Part shown: positions 1 through 9,114 of the stretch, one piece after another
Numbering within the stretch: position 1 is the first letter of the stretch
Layout of the letters: every line of letters starts with the position of its first letter
From: DAINPP01 sp963667315
Lineage (GTDB): Bacteria; Thermotogota; Thermotogae; MWEM01
Direction of reading: 5' to 3'
Assembly: GCA_963667315.1 (NCBI GenBank)
Contig: OY763325.1
Coordinates: 3,906,001 to 3,970,000 of the forward strand
DNA: 64,000 nt
Position numbers and translations under genes: made by a program
Notes under the pieces: model-generated
The model's database searches: none
What the model was told of the DNA's origin: nothing
Seen by the model: the letters and a program-made list of their open reading frames with translations, nothing else

Positions 1-1
1 C

Positions 2-1669
2 AATCAGGATCTACAAAATTATCTTTCTCTTCTACGAGCGAAATGGACTATAAAGAATGAAAAGCTTCTTTCATTCTCAAAAAGGCTTCTGAAGAAGACA
101 AAAAACAGCGGATTAAGATTTCTGATAATGACGACGATGATGCATGTAGCTGAAATTGTTGGAGATACTGATTTGAATAAAAATTTGTATAATGAATTAA
201 TCAGAAAGTTTTATTTGGTGCCACCAGCATACAGAAAACTTGTGGGACAAGCGATAAAAAGTAATTATGCATTAAGTAGTAAACAAATGTCCAAAGAGTT
301 TAGGCTTTGGAGCAAGCTTTATACTGAGGATGAGGCAGGTATAGCCGTTTTGTTAAATACCAAAGGTAGAAAAGAACTCAAAGAAGAGAAAATTGAAGAG
401 AGTATGTACACTTTTTATGAGGTTTATGAATATGCTCGTAAATATCCTCATCCGACATGTATTTTAGCCGGTTTAAATAATGCTGTCTGGTATAGTCGCA
501 AACTCAAACGGAAAGATTATCTCCAACCTGTCAATTTGCTTCTGTACAATTGCGGGTATTATTTTGATAATGAAAGTGCCGTTATCAATTCATTTGACAC
601 CGCTCTTACTATTTTAAGAGAAAATAAAGAGGCATTGTACTTTGAGTTTGTGGATATCATGCTGAATTTTTACGAAAAGTTGCTGGGAAAAGATATAGGT
701 TATAAAGAAAAGTTTGTTAAAGCGATAAAACAGGCAAAACAGCTTTCTCTTTCAAAAGTCAAACAAAATGGGAGAAAGGATGAAGTTGCAAACACGCGAA
801 GGCTTCAGAAATTTATAAAAGAGCGTATCAAGAACATAAATTCTTTTTCAGAAGAGGTTGATATATCTGTATCGGGTTTATATAAACTTTTAAACGGTGA
901 AAATAAGAATATAAAAATTGAGACTTTAAAAAAAGTTGTCGGGGTATTGGGTTTAGAGGAATTCTCTTTCGATTATCCCCACACGATTAATTTTATCATT
1001 CAGGCGATAAAGGAAGAGGAAGCTTTTATCAAAAACAGAGATAGAGTTTCTGCTATGTCACCCTTTGAATTGAAGTCACTGTTTCTGAAGGGTTTTATGA
1101 CACTTGTTTTTCTAGAAGGCATTGATTTATCAAAATTATTCAAACTTGCTGAAAAAGATCATGATAAATTGTTCAAGTTTATCCATAGTGATCCGAGGTT
1201 GATTTCCTTTTTTAACCGTTGTGTGCAATATGAATATGAACCTGAAAGTGTGAATTCTTTTTATAAAGCGAGGCTTGATCTTGTAAATATGCTTTTTTCT
1301 GAGATGAAAGATATGGTCCATATCTCATCACTTATCCGTCTTTATGATTCTGTTGAATCCATTGATGATTTTAAAAAACTCAACGTTTATTTCAGACAGT
1401 ATGTGAGATATTCAACGACACAATGGCGTTTTGATGTTGAAGATGTTATGGATGAGCGGTTTTATGATGCTGATTATGAGAGGATTGCTGATTTTTGCAG
1501 GAAGCTTGGGATTTCAGAACTTTTTGGCTACTTGTGTACTTGGGAATTTGAAGGAGCGGAACGCGATCGGTTAATTGTGATTTTCTCCGAAAAAGTGGAA
1601 AGAATAAAAAATAAGCAGGTTTCTCGCATTGATGATCGGAAACCTGCTTGCCAAAGTGTTTCTTTCTAA
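2..1669 (+). CDS. HTH-containing protein of unknown function, 5' end outside window
   Basis: The frame is open from base 2, with no stop before the first ATG at 128, so the gene almost certainly starts left of the window and at least 42 further residues belong to it. From the ATG at 128 it runs 513 codons. A Cro/XRE-like helix-turn-helix is visible about residues 225-285 from that ATG, with the pattern SFSEEVDIS, VSGLYKLLNG and IETLKKVVGVLGL. The flanks are helical, charged and rich in aromatic residues, and there are no signal peptide or membrane segments. It is probably a cytoplasmic regulator with a large sensor or TPR-like helical region, but I do not recognise the family. It runs tail to tail with the next gene, 17 bases apart. 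Confidence 0.75.
   Translation, partial: NQDLQNYLSLLRAKWTIKNEKLLSFSKRLLKKTKNSGLRFLIMTTMMHVAEIVGDTDLNKNLYNELIRKFYLVPPAYRKLVGQAIKSNYALSSKQMSKEFRLWSKLYTEDEAGIAVLLNTKGRKELKEEKIEESMYTFYEVYEYARKYPHPTCILAGLNNAVWYSRKLKRKDYLQPVNLLLYNCGYYFDNESAVINSFDTALTILRENKEALYFEFVDIMLNFYEKLLGKDIGYKEKFVKAIKQAKQLSLSKVKQNGRKDEVANTRRLQKFIKERIKNINSFSEEVDISVSGLYKLLNGENKNIKIETLKKVVGVLGLEEFSFDYPHTINFIIQAIKEEEAFIKNRDRVSAMSPFELKSLFLKGFMTLVFLEGIDLSKLFKLAEKDHDKLFKFIHSDPRLISFFNRCVQYEYEPESVNSFYKARLDLVNMLFSEMKDMVHISSLIRLYDSVESIDDFKKLNVYFRQYVRYSTTQWRFDVEDVMDERFYDADYERIADFCRKLGISELFGYLCTWEFEGAERDRLIVIFSEKVERIKNKQVSRIDDRKPACQSVSF
1613..1649 (+). terminator. Hairpin at the 3' end of the first gene
   Basis: Two perfect 11-base arms, AAGCAGGTTTC (1613-1623) and GAAACCTGCTT (1639-1649), enclose a 15-base loop. 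They lie inside the last 20 codons of the preceding gene and are followed by a T-rich stretch (about 1658-1666) with the stop codon. It is probably a rho-independent terminator embedded in the coding end. The T tract is interrupted, so efficiency is uncertain. Confidence 0.5.
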
Positions 1670-1686
1670 ACTTATTACATGAAATT

Positions 1687-3987
1687 TTAATTGGTTTTTA
1701 AGGTCATCCCAAAGACATGCATGGTAGGAATTTCAGGGAATGTAACGGTTTCAATTTCTTTCCCGTTTAACCGTATCTCAAGGGCGTAAATTTTGGGTTT
1801 TATCCATTCTTTCAGATTGTTTGAATCGTATCTGTAAGGGACTTCAAGTGCTATTATCCCTTCATCTCTGATGTCTGCGCACCAATCCGGGAAACTCAAT
1901 GAAAAATATTCTTTTTCATGATCTGAATAACACACTTCGATATCACCGCTGAAAGAGCCGTGATCACAGCTTCCGAATAGATATAGGACATCTGCCGATT
2001 CGTTGACCTTCAGAACTTGTCCGCCCGGTATGAGATTGTCCTGTTCCCCAGTCGATATCCTGAAAGGAATTTCGTTGAAATAAACGATGTCATTTTCAGT
2101 TTTAGCCGTTATTTTTTCTTCGGGATAATATGCACCGGTCTTTCCGCTGTAATTATCAAGATTACCTGGCTGAAGTGCTGTACCGATACCGTTGTTTGTC
2201 ATCGCTTTTTCGAGATTAAGGATACTGAACCCGGAAATGGCTTTATCAGTTTCTATTTCAAATAACACCTCAGCTGATTCAATATCTTCGGCTCTAAGGT
2301 CGAAATTTGTTTCAGACTGAAGATAACCGTTGCCGTCAATCGTCTGGTATTCAAAGGTGACCGTTTCATCAGTGGTGTTGAATGCGATGAGATGATTGAT
2401 TTCGCCTTCTTTGAATATCTGATATTCTATGACCGGAAGACAAAGAATCTGATTGATGAAAACCTCTTTTTCTGATTTACAGGAGAAGATGATCCTGAGC
2501 TCTTCTTCAGTGAGGTTTTCCACTCTGCCGAGATAGTTTGGGTTTTCAGAGGTGAGGATTTGTTCAATCTTTGACTTGCCCATATAGAACTTGAGCTGTG
2601 CTTCCTCCAAATCATCCCCGAAAATAAACACGTCATATTTTCCCTTTTCGAGTTTGAACGGTTCCTTTAATATGAAGGATTGTCCGGCTACCCCTTCAAT
2701 TCCGTTTCTTACTTCAGTATCGCAATTTGATAAACCGCTGTCCATGTTTTCGGCTTCAATCAACAGGTAATCTGATTTGTGAACCGGCTGCATGAAGGCG
2801 AATTTTGTGATTTCTTCAGGGAGTCTTTCAAGAAGGGATAGAGACAGCAGATAGGATATGGTTGATTCGGCACCGGAATTTGAATTGATGAAGACCTTTT
2901 CGAGTCCGTCAAAGCCTTCACCGTTTTTCCCGACCATCATTCTGTTCAGATGGTTGTTGCCAAAGAAGAAACCGGTATGTAATGCCATCAACAGAGCGTA
3001 TTTTTCTTCACCGGATACTTCATAGAGATGATAAAGGGATGTGACAGCTGCTTCTGTGCCATACGCTATCTGAGAAAAAAGAGTCATGTTTGTTGGAGTG
3101 AAATTATAGAATGGACCGATGTTGATCATATGTGTATACAGAGAATCCGCCATCGCTCTTGCGGCAGACAGATAGTCTTCGTTTTGTGTGACGGAATAAG
3201 CCATGGAAAGTGCCTGAACCTGACGACTGCCCCAGCTGTGATAATTGAAGACGTCTTTGCCTTCATCGATGATGCCATTGAAGACGACATCTGACTTTTT
3301 ACTCAGAAGTCCGTTTGAAACGGTTTGAACAAGATTGAGCCAATTTTCATCTTCAGAATAATCATAAAGATTGACGAGAGAAATGACGTACAAAGCGGAT
3401 AGATCGGAGTAACCTCTTATCAGACCTTCAGAATCGAGTTCCTCAATAAATAGAGTGGCGGTCTGTTCGGCTTTTTTATAGATACTCTCCCGGTTGAAAT
3501 CTTCAGAATCATCAAGAACATTGAGTGCTTCGGATAAAAGCCATAATTCTCTTAAAGCCCACCAGCTTGCCGATGGTCTGCTTGTTATTCCTTTTCTGTT
3601 GATCTCCCCGTCTTCGAAGACAAAATTATAATAATCGCCTGTTCGCGTTCTGAACGCCTCGCAGAAATCAACAGTTTCGAGAAGGAGAGATTGATAACGC
3701 TCCGCCTGTACACTGTTCTTATCCTTAATGTTTACAAACTTGTTCAGGAAGTACAATCCCGCCCTGGCTGTATCATCAACACATGAAATGCCTTCTCCGT
3801 TAGCATCTGTGTGGACATATTCTCCCGCTTTTTTATCTGCGTAGATGATATAACCGACCTTCTTATCTCCTTCAACGGGAAGTTCGCTTCTGAGAAACAT
3901 AAGGTGTTGCTCTTCTTTTGGAAGATTAGAAAATGATGTCGTGAAGATTGCTGTCAGGATTAAGAAGATGATTAAAGTTTGTTTCAT
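1687..3987 (-). CDS. Secreted protein with predicted alpha/alpha-barrel and C-terminal beta domains, glycan-related
   Basis: The start is the ATG at 3987, preceded by a clear GGAGG (about 3997-4001). The longer frame up to 4047 has no ribosome site and reads through a hairpin. The product is about 766 residues with a signal peptide at residues 1-20 and no lipobox. The first half has repeated aromatic helical segments (SCVDDTARAGLYFL, ASWWALRELWLLSEAL, YHSWGSRQVQALSMAY) typical of six-hairpin (alpha/alpha) toroid enzymes. The last 300 residues look like beta-sandwich carbohydrate-binding modules. I cannot assign a glycoside hydrolase family. It is transcribed behind the 4091-5440 gene, away from a LacI operator and opposite a sugar ABC importer and a GH130 enzyme, so extracytoplasmic glycan processing is a reasonable inference. 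Confidence 0.7.
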   Translation of the reverse strand: MKQTLIIFLILTAIFTTSFSNLPKEEQHLMFLRSELPVEGDKKVGYIIYADKKAGEYVHTDANGEGISCVDDTARAGLYFLNKFVNIKDKNSVQAERYQSLLLETVDFCEAFRTRTGDYYNFVFEDGEINRKGITSRPSASWWALRELWLLSEALNVLDDSEDFNRESIYKKAEQTATLFIEELDSEGLIRGYSDLSALYVISLVNLYDYSEDENWLNLVQTVSNGLLSKKSDVVFNGIIDEGKDVFNYHSWGSRQVQALSMAYSVTQNEDYLSAARAMADSLYTHMINIGPFYNFTPTNMTLFSQIAYGTEAAVTSLYHLYEVSGEEKYALLMALHTGFFFGNNHLNRMMVGKNGEGFDGLEKVFINSNSGAESTISYLLSLSLLERLPEEITKFAFMQPVHKSDYLLIEAENMDSGLSNCDTEVRNGIEGVAGQSFILKEPFKLEKGKYDVFIFGDDLEEAQLKFYMGKSKIEQILTSENPNYLGRVENLTEEELRIIFSCKSEKEVFINQILCLPVIEYQIFKEGEINHLIAFNTTDETVTFEYQTIDGNGYLQSETNFDLRAEDIESAEVLFEIETDKAISGFSILNLEKAMTNNGIGTALQPGNLDNYSGKTGAYYPEEKITAKTENDIVYFNEIPFRISTGEQDNLIPGGQVLKVNESADVLYLFGSCDHGSFSGDIEVCYSDHEKEYFSLSFPDWCADIRDEGIIALEVPYRYDSNNLKEWIKPKIYALEIRLNGKEIETVTFPEIPTMHVFGMTLKTN

Positions 3988-4018
3988 GTGATTGTTTCCT
4001 CCCTCGGTGCTGTTTTTA

Positions 4019-4053
4019 ATCGCAGTGGCAGGGACAAAACCGGCCACTGCGAT
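4019..4053 (-). terminator. Intergenic hairpin between the two secreted-protein genes
   Basis: The arms ATCGCAGTGGC (4019-4029) and GCCACTGCGAT (4043-4053) pair over 11 bases with a 13-base loop. On the minus strand the tail is TAAAAA rather than a T run, so it is a weak or partial terminator or an mRNA-stabilising stem. It would set relative expression of the downstream gene at 1687-3987. Confidence 0.5.
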
Positions 4054-4090
4054 GTACAGTGTTTTTATTTACACGTTGATTGTATCAGAA

Positions 4091-5440
4091 TCATTCACTC
4101 ATTGAAAGTGATTCGATTTCAGTTGCTCTTGCTTCAAGGTATTCGATAGCGTCTGCAGTAGCTGAAAATTCATCGGCAAATCCGTAAATCTTTCTGAAGA
4201 TCATGTTGTCTCCGGGAAGGAAATGAGCGACCCAGTCGGCAGTTTCCGTTGAAACGTTTCCTTCTGTTGCTTCAAACGCGTTGAATTCTCCGGGCATCCA
4301 TCTGAAGAGACCTTCTCTGAATTCTCTGCTTTCATATACCCATGTGCTGCCCATGACAAAATCGTTGAAGTCAGCATATACAATTGGCTTTTCAACTGCA
4401 ATGGCGTATGCACAGGCGCCAAGATCTTCTGAATAGTTACCTCTCCAGCTTTCAGCAGATGAGAAGATGTAAGTGGCACCCCACCAGAGTGGTTTCATGG
4501 CATCAAGTGCGTCGAAACAAACATAAGGTTTTCCGTTTACGATTTCTATGGCATCTCTGTCGTTCCAGTAATCAAACGTTGTTGTGTTGAGTTGCTGCGC
4601 CCAGACCATAGATCTTGGCAATGGCATGATATGCTTGTTTGTGTCCATATCTACGTTTGTGAGAGCCTTTGTGGACATTTCCTGTAATTTCATGAGATCG
4701 GTGTATGTTTCAAATACTATATTGGATTCTACAAAGCATTCTCCGTTTGCCATGACCTGTGTGATAACGATCTGATGAACACCGATAAAGGTTTCTGATT
4801 CAAGATCGGCGATAAATGTTGCGCCGACAGCCCCTGAGTTAACAAAGCTGAGTTCGTTGACTTTGAAATTGTAGGATGTTTTTTCTTCATGTTTGTTGCC
4901 AAGCTGTCCGTCTGCCCAGAAAGTGCTTCCTTTCCATCCGGCAATTCTCATGATTCCGAGTTCTGTATACACATCTTCTTCAAAATCTTTGTAATGGGTG
5001 TAATTGGCAAAGCCGTGATTATCAATTTTTACGTCGGCATCAAGATCTCCACCGGTGACTAAAAAGCCCCCTTCTACTTCTTCGACAGAAAGAACGGCTG
5101 CATATTCCGGCAAATCCATCGACAGGTCATCACTGACAACAATCTTTGCGCTATCAAGCATGAAGAAACTGAGCATATCATGTGATGACAATTTCCCGTT
5201 TCCGTCAAGATCATCAATCTGATAAGGGATTTCGTTGTTTTGAGCATCGTATACTCTGAGAGAATCCCAGTTAGCGTCAAAATCTTCCGATACAAGTTCA
5301 AGTGCTTCATACATATAAATTCTGTAGGAGATGGGCTCTCCTGTTAGGGAATTAGCGGTTAAACCGATTTCTACCGTTTCTGACAATGCAACACATGTAG
5401 CTATAATGACTAATAAAAAAATAACAACGTTTCTCTTCAT
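4091..5440 (-). CDS. Secreted protein of unknown function with a Ca-binding-like loop
   Basis: 449 residues with a cleavable signal peptide (residues 1-20, ending near ALSE) and no lipobox. About residue 78 there is a D-x-D-x-N-G-x-L-x-x-x-D loop (DLDGNGKLSSHD) as in EF-hand or dockerin calcium loops. The remainder is beta-rich with many Trp and Tyr residues, as in extracellular carbohydrate-active or carbohydrate-binding proteins. It may be distantly related to DUF4861-type proteins, but I could not establish that. The ribosome site is AGGGAGG just before the ATG at 5440. It is the first gene of the minus arm next to the LacI operator at 5473-5488, so it is probably induced together with the sugar importer. 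The substrate is unknown. Confidence 0.7.
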   Translation of the reverse strand: MKRNVVIFLLVIIATCVALSETVEIGLTANSLTGEPISYRIYMYEALELVSEDFDANWDSLRVYDAQNNEIPYQIDDLDGNGKLSSHDMLSFFMLDSAKIVVSDDLSMDLPEYAAVLSVEEVEGGFLVTGGDLDADVKIDNHGFANYTHYKDFEEDVYTELGIMRIAGWKGSTFWADGQLGNKHEEKTSYNFKVNELSFVNSGAVGATFIADLESETFIGVHQIVITQVMANGECFVESNIVFETYTDLMKLQEMSTKALTNVDMDTNKHIMPLPRSMVWAQQLNTTTFDYWNDRDAIEIVNGKPYVCFDALDAMKPLWWGATYIFSSAESWRGNYSEDLGACAYAIAVEKPIVYADFNDFVMGSTWVYESREFREGLFRWMPGEFNAFEATEGNVSTETADWVAHFLPGDNMIFRKIYGFADEFSATADAIEYLEARATEIESLSMSE

Positions 5441-5472
5441 TACAAATTCCTCCCTTTAATTTTCTGAAAATA

Positions 5473-5488
5473 TGTAAACGCTTTCACA
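5473..5488. promoter_or_regulatory. LacI-family operator, proximal to the minus-strand secreted genes
   Basis: TGTAAACGCTTTCACA is an imperfect palindrome of the class bound by LacI-family repressors (TGNAANCGNTNNCA-like). It lies 33 bases before the start at 5440, downstream of the likely promoter, where a repressor would act as a roadblock. It shares TGTAAACGCTT with the site at 5774-5787. Confidence 0.75.
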
Positions 5489-5773
5489 ACATAAACATGA
5501 TATAACTACGCGTATAGAAAAGTAAAATTCGAAAATAGAGCGAATTATGGCGAAAATTGACTAATATGATTGAATAAGTTAGAAAAACTCTTTGTTTTGA
5601 AAAAAAAGAAGAGTTTTTAGATTATTATGTTATTCTTCATAGAAAAAAGAAGAAAAAGAATATAATAGTCAACAATAACAAGAATAAAGGTTTTAAATAG
5701 AGATAATCATGAATATTCATATCATATAGCTGAAAACAGAAATAGAAAGAGGTATTTTATTTGTGTATAATTG

Positions 5774-5787
5774 TGTAAACGCTTACA
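5774..5787. promoter_or_regulatory. LacI-family operator at the lacI start
   Basis: TGTAAACGCTTACA is a near-perfect palindrome 15 bases upstream of the lacI ATG and directly downstream of a TATAAT (5766-5771), overlapping the expected transcription start. It implies autorepression of the lacI-importer-GH130 operon. Confidence 0.8.
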
Positions 5788-5802
5788 TGTTTGGGAGGTT
5801 AT

Positions 5803-6801
5803 ATGTCAAGTATAAATGAAGTAGCAAAACTTGCAGGTGTTTCAACTGCAACTGTTTCCAGGGTTATCAGCGGGAAGGGGTACGTTTCTGAAAAAACAAA
5901 GGCAATCGTATTAAAAGTTATCGAAGAGCTTGACTATACACCATCAAAGACAGCTTCAGGTCTTGCAAGAAGGAAGAATTTCAAGATTGGTGTCGTTTTT
6001 AGTAACAGAATACTCAATTATGAAAAAAATGATGGGCATGATTTTCTCGGTGACGGGTTCTATACGACGGTTTTTAAAGGAATAAAAGAAAAAGCGTCAA
6101 AACTCAATATGACAGTTTCTATACTGGTTTTGGAAGAGCAGAGGAAAAGAATTGATTCCGATTACGATGCCTTTTTGCTGATCGGAGGAGATATCAGTGT
6201 TGAAGATGTGACATTGTTCCGGGAAAATCAGAAACCATTTATTCTGGTTGATCAGCATTTAAAAGGATGCAGTGTGGACAGTATTGTTTCAAATGGCTAT
6301 GATGGCACGGTAAGCTGTGTTTCGCATCTCATCGAAAAAGGTTACCGAAAGATATTTCATATCCACGGACCTCTTTTACATTACGGGTTCAAAGACAGAT
6401 ATGAAGGCTATCGGGATACCATGAAACAGTATGGTTTTTTTCCTCGGACTTTCCTTTGTGATGATATCAAAGATGATTTTGATGTATTGCTTCCTCAGAT
6501 CTTTAAACATGAGGGGGTACCGGATTGTATATTTGCGGGGAATGACAGTATGGCAAAAAAAATTCTGGCGTATTTCAGCAAAAGTGGATTCAGGGTTCCC
6601 GAAGACATTGGACTTGCCGGCTTTGATGATGCGATTTTCGCATCTACGATTTCACCTTCGTTATCTACGGTGAAGGTATACAGATATGAGATGGGGGATC
6701 TTGCTACCGAGCGAATCAGACAACTCCTGTACGATGAGAATATTCATCCGGTGAAGATTTCATTGCACACGAGTTTTATAAAAAGAGACAGTTGTCTTTA
6801 A
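5803..6801 (+). CDS. LacI-family transcriptional regulator of the glycoside locus
   Basis: 332 residues, the usual family length. The ATG at 5803 follows GGGAGG (5793-5798) and gives the canonical N-terminus. The helix-turn-helix is residues 4-23 (INEVAKLAGVSTATVSRVIS), followed by the hinge helix (YTPSKTASGLARRKN). The rest is a periplasmic-binding-protein-like effector domain (LLIGG, GFDDAIFASTISPSLSTV). It most likely binds the two operators flanking this intergenic region and is released by a sugar, probably a mannoside judging from the GH130 gene in the same operon. The importer gene begins 26 bases downstream, so co-transcription is likely. Confidence 0.92.
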   Translation: MSSINEVAKLAGVSTATVSRVISGKGYVSEKTKAIVLKVIEELDYTPSKTASGLARRKNFKIGVVFSNRILNYEKNDGHDFLGDGFYTTVFKGIKEKASKLNMTVSILVLEEQRKRIDSDYDAFLLIGGDISVEDVTLFRENQKPFILVDQHLKGCSVDSIVSNGYDGTVSCVSHLIEKGYRKIFHIHGPLLHYGFKDRYEGYRDTMKQYGFFPRTFLCDDIKDDFDVLLPQIFKHEGVPDCIFAGNDSMAKKILAYFSKSGFRVPEDIGLAGFDDAIFASTISPSLSTVKVYRYEMGDLATERIRQLLYDENIHPVKISLHTSFIKRDSCL

Positions 6802-6827
6802 GGCAAAAATATGTGGAGGTGTTAAGG

Positions 6828-8084
6828 ATGAAGAAGTATCTGATAGTGTTAATGCTTTTGGCAATTTTACTGACGCCGTTGATGGCGGAGAAACTGGTTT
6901 TATGGACAGCCCCGAATATGTATCAGGAACAGTTCTGGAAGGCAATTCTTGAAGAATGGGAAGTCGAACATCCGGAGATTGAGATAGAGTGGAAGACCAT
7001 ACCCGCATCCGGCAGTTCTGAAGAGGCAATCCTCACGGCAATCGTTACGGGACAGGCACCTGATCTTTGTACGAATATTTTCAGTGGGTTTGCGGCACAG
7101 CTTATCGAAGCTGATCAGCTTGAACCCCTTAACAATTTTAATGATTTTTCAGATTTGATAGCCGTGAGAAAGATGGAAGAGGCAATCAAGGGATGGGAAT
7201 TTGATGGGGATTCCTACGTATTTCCCATCTATTCAAACCCGATGCTTTTCTGGTGGCGAAAGGATATGCTGGCAGATGCGGGATTTGATACACCACCACG
7301 CACCTATGGTGAAGTATATGAACTTGCAGAAAAGATCTGTATTCCGAAAGAGGTCTATGCTGTAGAATTTTTAAAAGGAAAGAACTGGTGGGACAGATGG
7401 TTTGACTTCATCACACTTTATTATGCAGCGAGTGATGGTCAGCCCTATATCAATACGGAAAAGGGAAAAGCGTTGATCAACAACGAAGCCGGAAGAGCCG
7501 TTGTGGAATATGGACAGAAATTATTTGATGAAGGATGGACATCTGTTGATATGATGGATAATCCCCTCTTTACCGGAAGACTTGCCGGTCAGTTGATGGG
7601 GCCTTGGTCTATTCCGTGGGCGAACAATCTTTTCCCGGACATTTTCCCGGAAGAAATCGTGATGAGTTATCCGCCTGTACCGGATAATTATCCGGCTGAC
7701 AAAGCGGTAAAGACCTTTGCCGATACAAAAGGAATGGTCATGTTCAAGCATTCAAAACACAAAGAAGCGGCATGGGAATTCATGAAATGGGTCTACTCCA
7801 ACCCAAAGCATGATGAGATGTGGTTTGAGATAACAGGCCTTCCGCCTGTCCGAGCGGATCTAACGACGAATGAGGTCTTTAAGTCTGTTATCGATGCCGA
7901 CCCTTTAATCAAGATTTATGCTGAAGCGGTTCCAAACAGCGTACCGCCTGCTTTAATTTCGAAGACGATAGAAGTACAGGATATCATGACGACGAATCTT
8001 ACGGAGCCGATTTATCTGGTGGATAAAAGTGCGGAAGAACTGTTGAAAGAAGCTGTAAAAAAGATAAACAGGGAATTGTTCTAA
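6828..8084 (+). CDS. ABC sugar importer, extracellular solute-binding protein (family 1)
   Basis: 418 residues starting at the ATG at 6828, with GGAGG at 6815-6819. The signal peptide is residues 1-21, ending at MAEK with no lipobox cysteine, so it should be a free periplasmic protein. The mature part has the family-1 pattern: LVLWTAPN at the start, ILTAIVTGQAPDLC, FPIYSNPMLFWWRKDML, and the C-terminal FMKWVYSNPKH and ITGLPPVRADL segments. It binds an oligosaccharide and delivers it to the permease pair encoded next. No ATPase gene is present, so a shared MsmK-type ATPase encoded elsewhere is expected. Confidence 0.92.
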   Translation: MKKYLIVLMLLAILLTPLMAEKLVLWTAPNMYQEQFWKAILEEWEVEHPEIEIEWKTIPASGSSEEAILTAIVTGQAPDLCTNIFSGFAAQLIEADQLEPLNNFNDFSDLIAVRKMEEAIKGWEFDGDSYVFPIYSNPMLFWWRKDMLADAGFDTPPRTYGEVYELAEKICIPKEVYAVEFLKGKNWWDRWFDFITLYYAASDGQPYINTEKGKALINNEAGRAVVEYGQKLFDEGWTSVDMMDNPLFTGRLAGQLMGPWSIPWANNLFPDIFPEEIVMSYPPVPDNYPADKAVKTFADTKGMVMFKHSKHKEAAWEFMKWVYSNPKHDEMWFEITGLPPVRADLTTNEVFKSVIDADPLIKIYAEAVPNSVPPALISKTIEVQDIMTTNLTEPIYLVDKSAEELLKEAVKKINRELF

Positions 8085-8099
8085 AAAGGTTTTGTTCTT

Positions 8100-8184
8100 G
8101 TAGGGGCAATTCACGAATTGCCCCTGTAGTATCTGTGTAAATAATGACTTGTTGGAAAAAGGGCAATTCGTGAATTGCCTCTAC
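8100..8184. repeat. Palindromic repeat element, paired copy with inverted ends
   Basis: Two 24-base units face each other. Unit 8100-8123 starts GTAGGGGCAATTC and unit 8161-8184 ends GAATTGCCTCTAC. The reverse complement of the second matches the first at 23 of 24 bases. Each unit is also an internal palindrome (GGGGCAATTC, 2-base centre, GAATTGCCCC). The 85-base element thus looks like a miniature inverted-repeat element. It sits between the solute-binding protein and the first permease, and the permease frame is open through the right unit. Confidence 0.85.
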
Positions 8185-8220
8185 GATAAATTTGTATCAC
8201 TTAAAAAAGGGGGAGAACTT

Positions 8221-9114
8221 ACGAATAAGAGGACGAAACTTGAAAGAAGAGAATCTTTAAAAGGCTGGAGTCTCATATCACCGTATATCGTTCATCAGGC
8301 GATCTTCTTCGGATATGCTTTGGCATGGTTGGGCTATTTGATGTTTGTTAAATGGAATTACCTGTCGCCGCCGAAGTTTATCTGGTTTGACAATTTTATA
8401 AAGGTATTCAACGATGAGATGTTCTGGCTGGTATTGGGAAATACCTTTAATTTCATGCTTTATTTTATTCCGATATCGTTAATTGGGTCTGTATTACTGG
8501 GAATGGCTTTTAACAAGATGAAGCATTTTAAAACCTTTGTTGTGCTGGCATTCCTGGTCGCCAATATATCATCGGGTGTCAGTTATTCCATAGTCTTTCA
8601 GAAGCTTTTATCCGAAAGTGGTCCCATTAACCGTTTTCTGTATGGGACATTTGGATTTACCATACCGTGGTTTTCTCAACCGCAGCTTGCGCTTCTTGCC
8701 ATCGCATTGATGGTATCATGGAAGTTCCTGGGATATTATGGATTGATCTTCCTTGCGGGAATCGGTGCCATACCGCAATCATTATATGAAGCGGCAAAAC
8801 TTGATGGAGCGGGGAAATGGAAGCAGTTTACAAAGATTACGCTACCGCTGCTGAACCCTTCAATGGTCATGGTATTGGTCATGCAGGTGACGATGTCTTT
8901 CGGGATTTTTACCGAACCGTATATGATAACCGGTGGCGGGCCGATGAAACGAACGTATATGTTCATGATGTACATATACGATAATGCATTCAGAAAATTT
9001 ACATCAACGGGGCCGGGATATGCGGCGGTAATCAGCATATTTGCAGCGGCAATCAGTTTTGGCTGTATTTTCCTTGTCAGGAAGCTCGTTGAAAAGGAAG
9101 TGAGTTTTGTATGA
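8221..9114 (+). CDS. ABC sugar importer permease (MalF type), start codon uncertain
   Basis: An inner-membrane permease of about 298 residues with six predicted helices and the EAA loop (YEAAKLDGAGKWKQFTKITLPLL), which contacts the ATPase. No ATG, GTG or TTG lies in a sensible place. The frame is open back to TTG codons at 8149 and 8152, but these have no ribosome site and the encoded peptide is the translated repeat. A strong GGGGGAG at 8209-8215 instead lies 5 bases before ACG at 8221, which would give a natural N-terminus (M-NKRTKLERRE). An ACG start, a repeat-disrupted start or a sequence error are all possible. The 3' end overlaps the next gene by 4 bases. Confidence 0.85.
   Translation, partial: TNKRTKLERRESLKGWSLISPYIVHQAIFFGYALAWLGYLMFVKWNYLSPPKFIWFDNFIKVFNDEMFWLVLGNTFNFMLYFIPISLIGSVLLGMAFNKMKHFKTFVVLAFLVANISSGVSYSIVFQKLLSESGPINRFLYGTFGFTIPWFSQPQLALLAIALMVSWKFLGYYGLIFLAGIGAIPQSLYEAAKLDGAGKWKQFTKITLPLLNPSMVMVLVMQVTMSFGIFTEPYMITGGGPMKRTYMFMMYIYDNAFRKFTSTGPGYAAVISIFAAAISFGCIFLVRKLVEKEVSFV

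Larger units (their letters stand above)
5441..5802. other. Divergent regulatory region of the glycoside locus
   Basis: This 362-base gap without a gene holds two LacI-type operators, one beside each start, and AT-rich sequence between them. A TATAAT at 5766-5771 is a plausible -10 for the lacI side, with no good -35. On the minus strand TATCAT with a TTTACT 18 bases upstream could serve the 4091-5440 gene. I see no small open reading frame with a ribosome site here. Confidence 0.6.
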
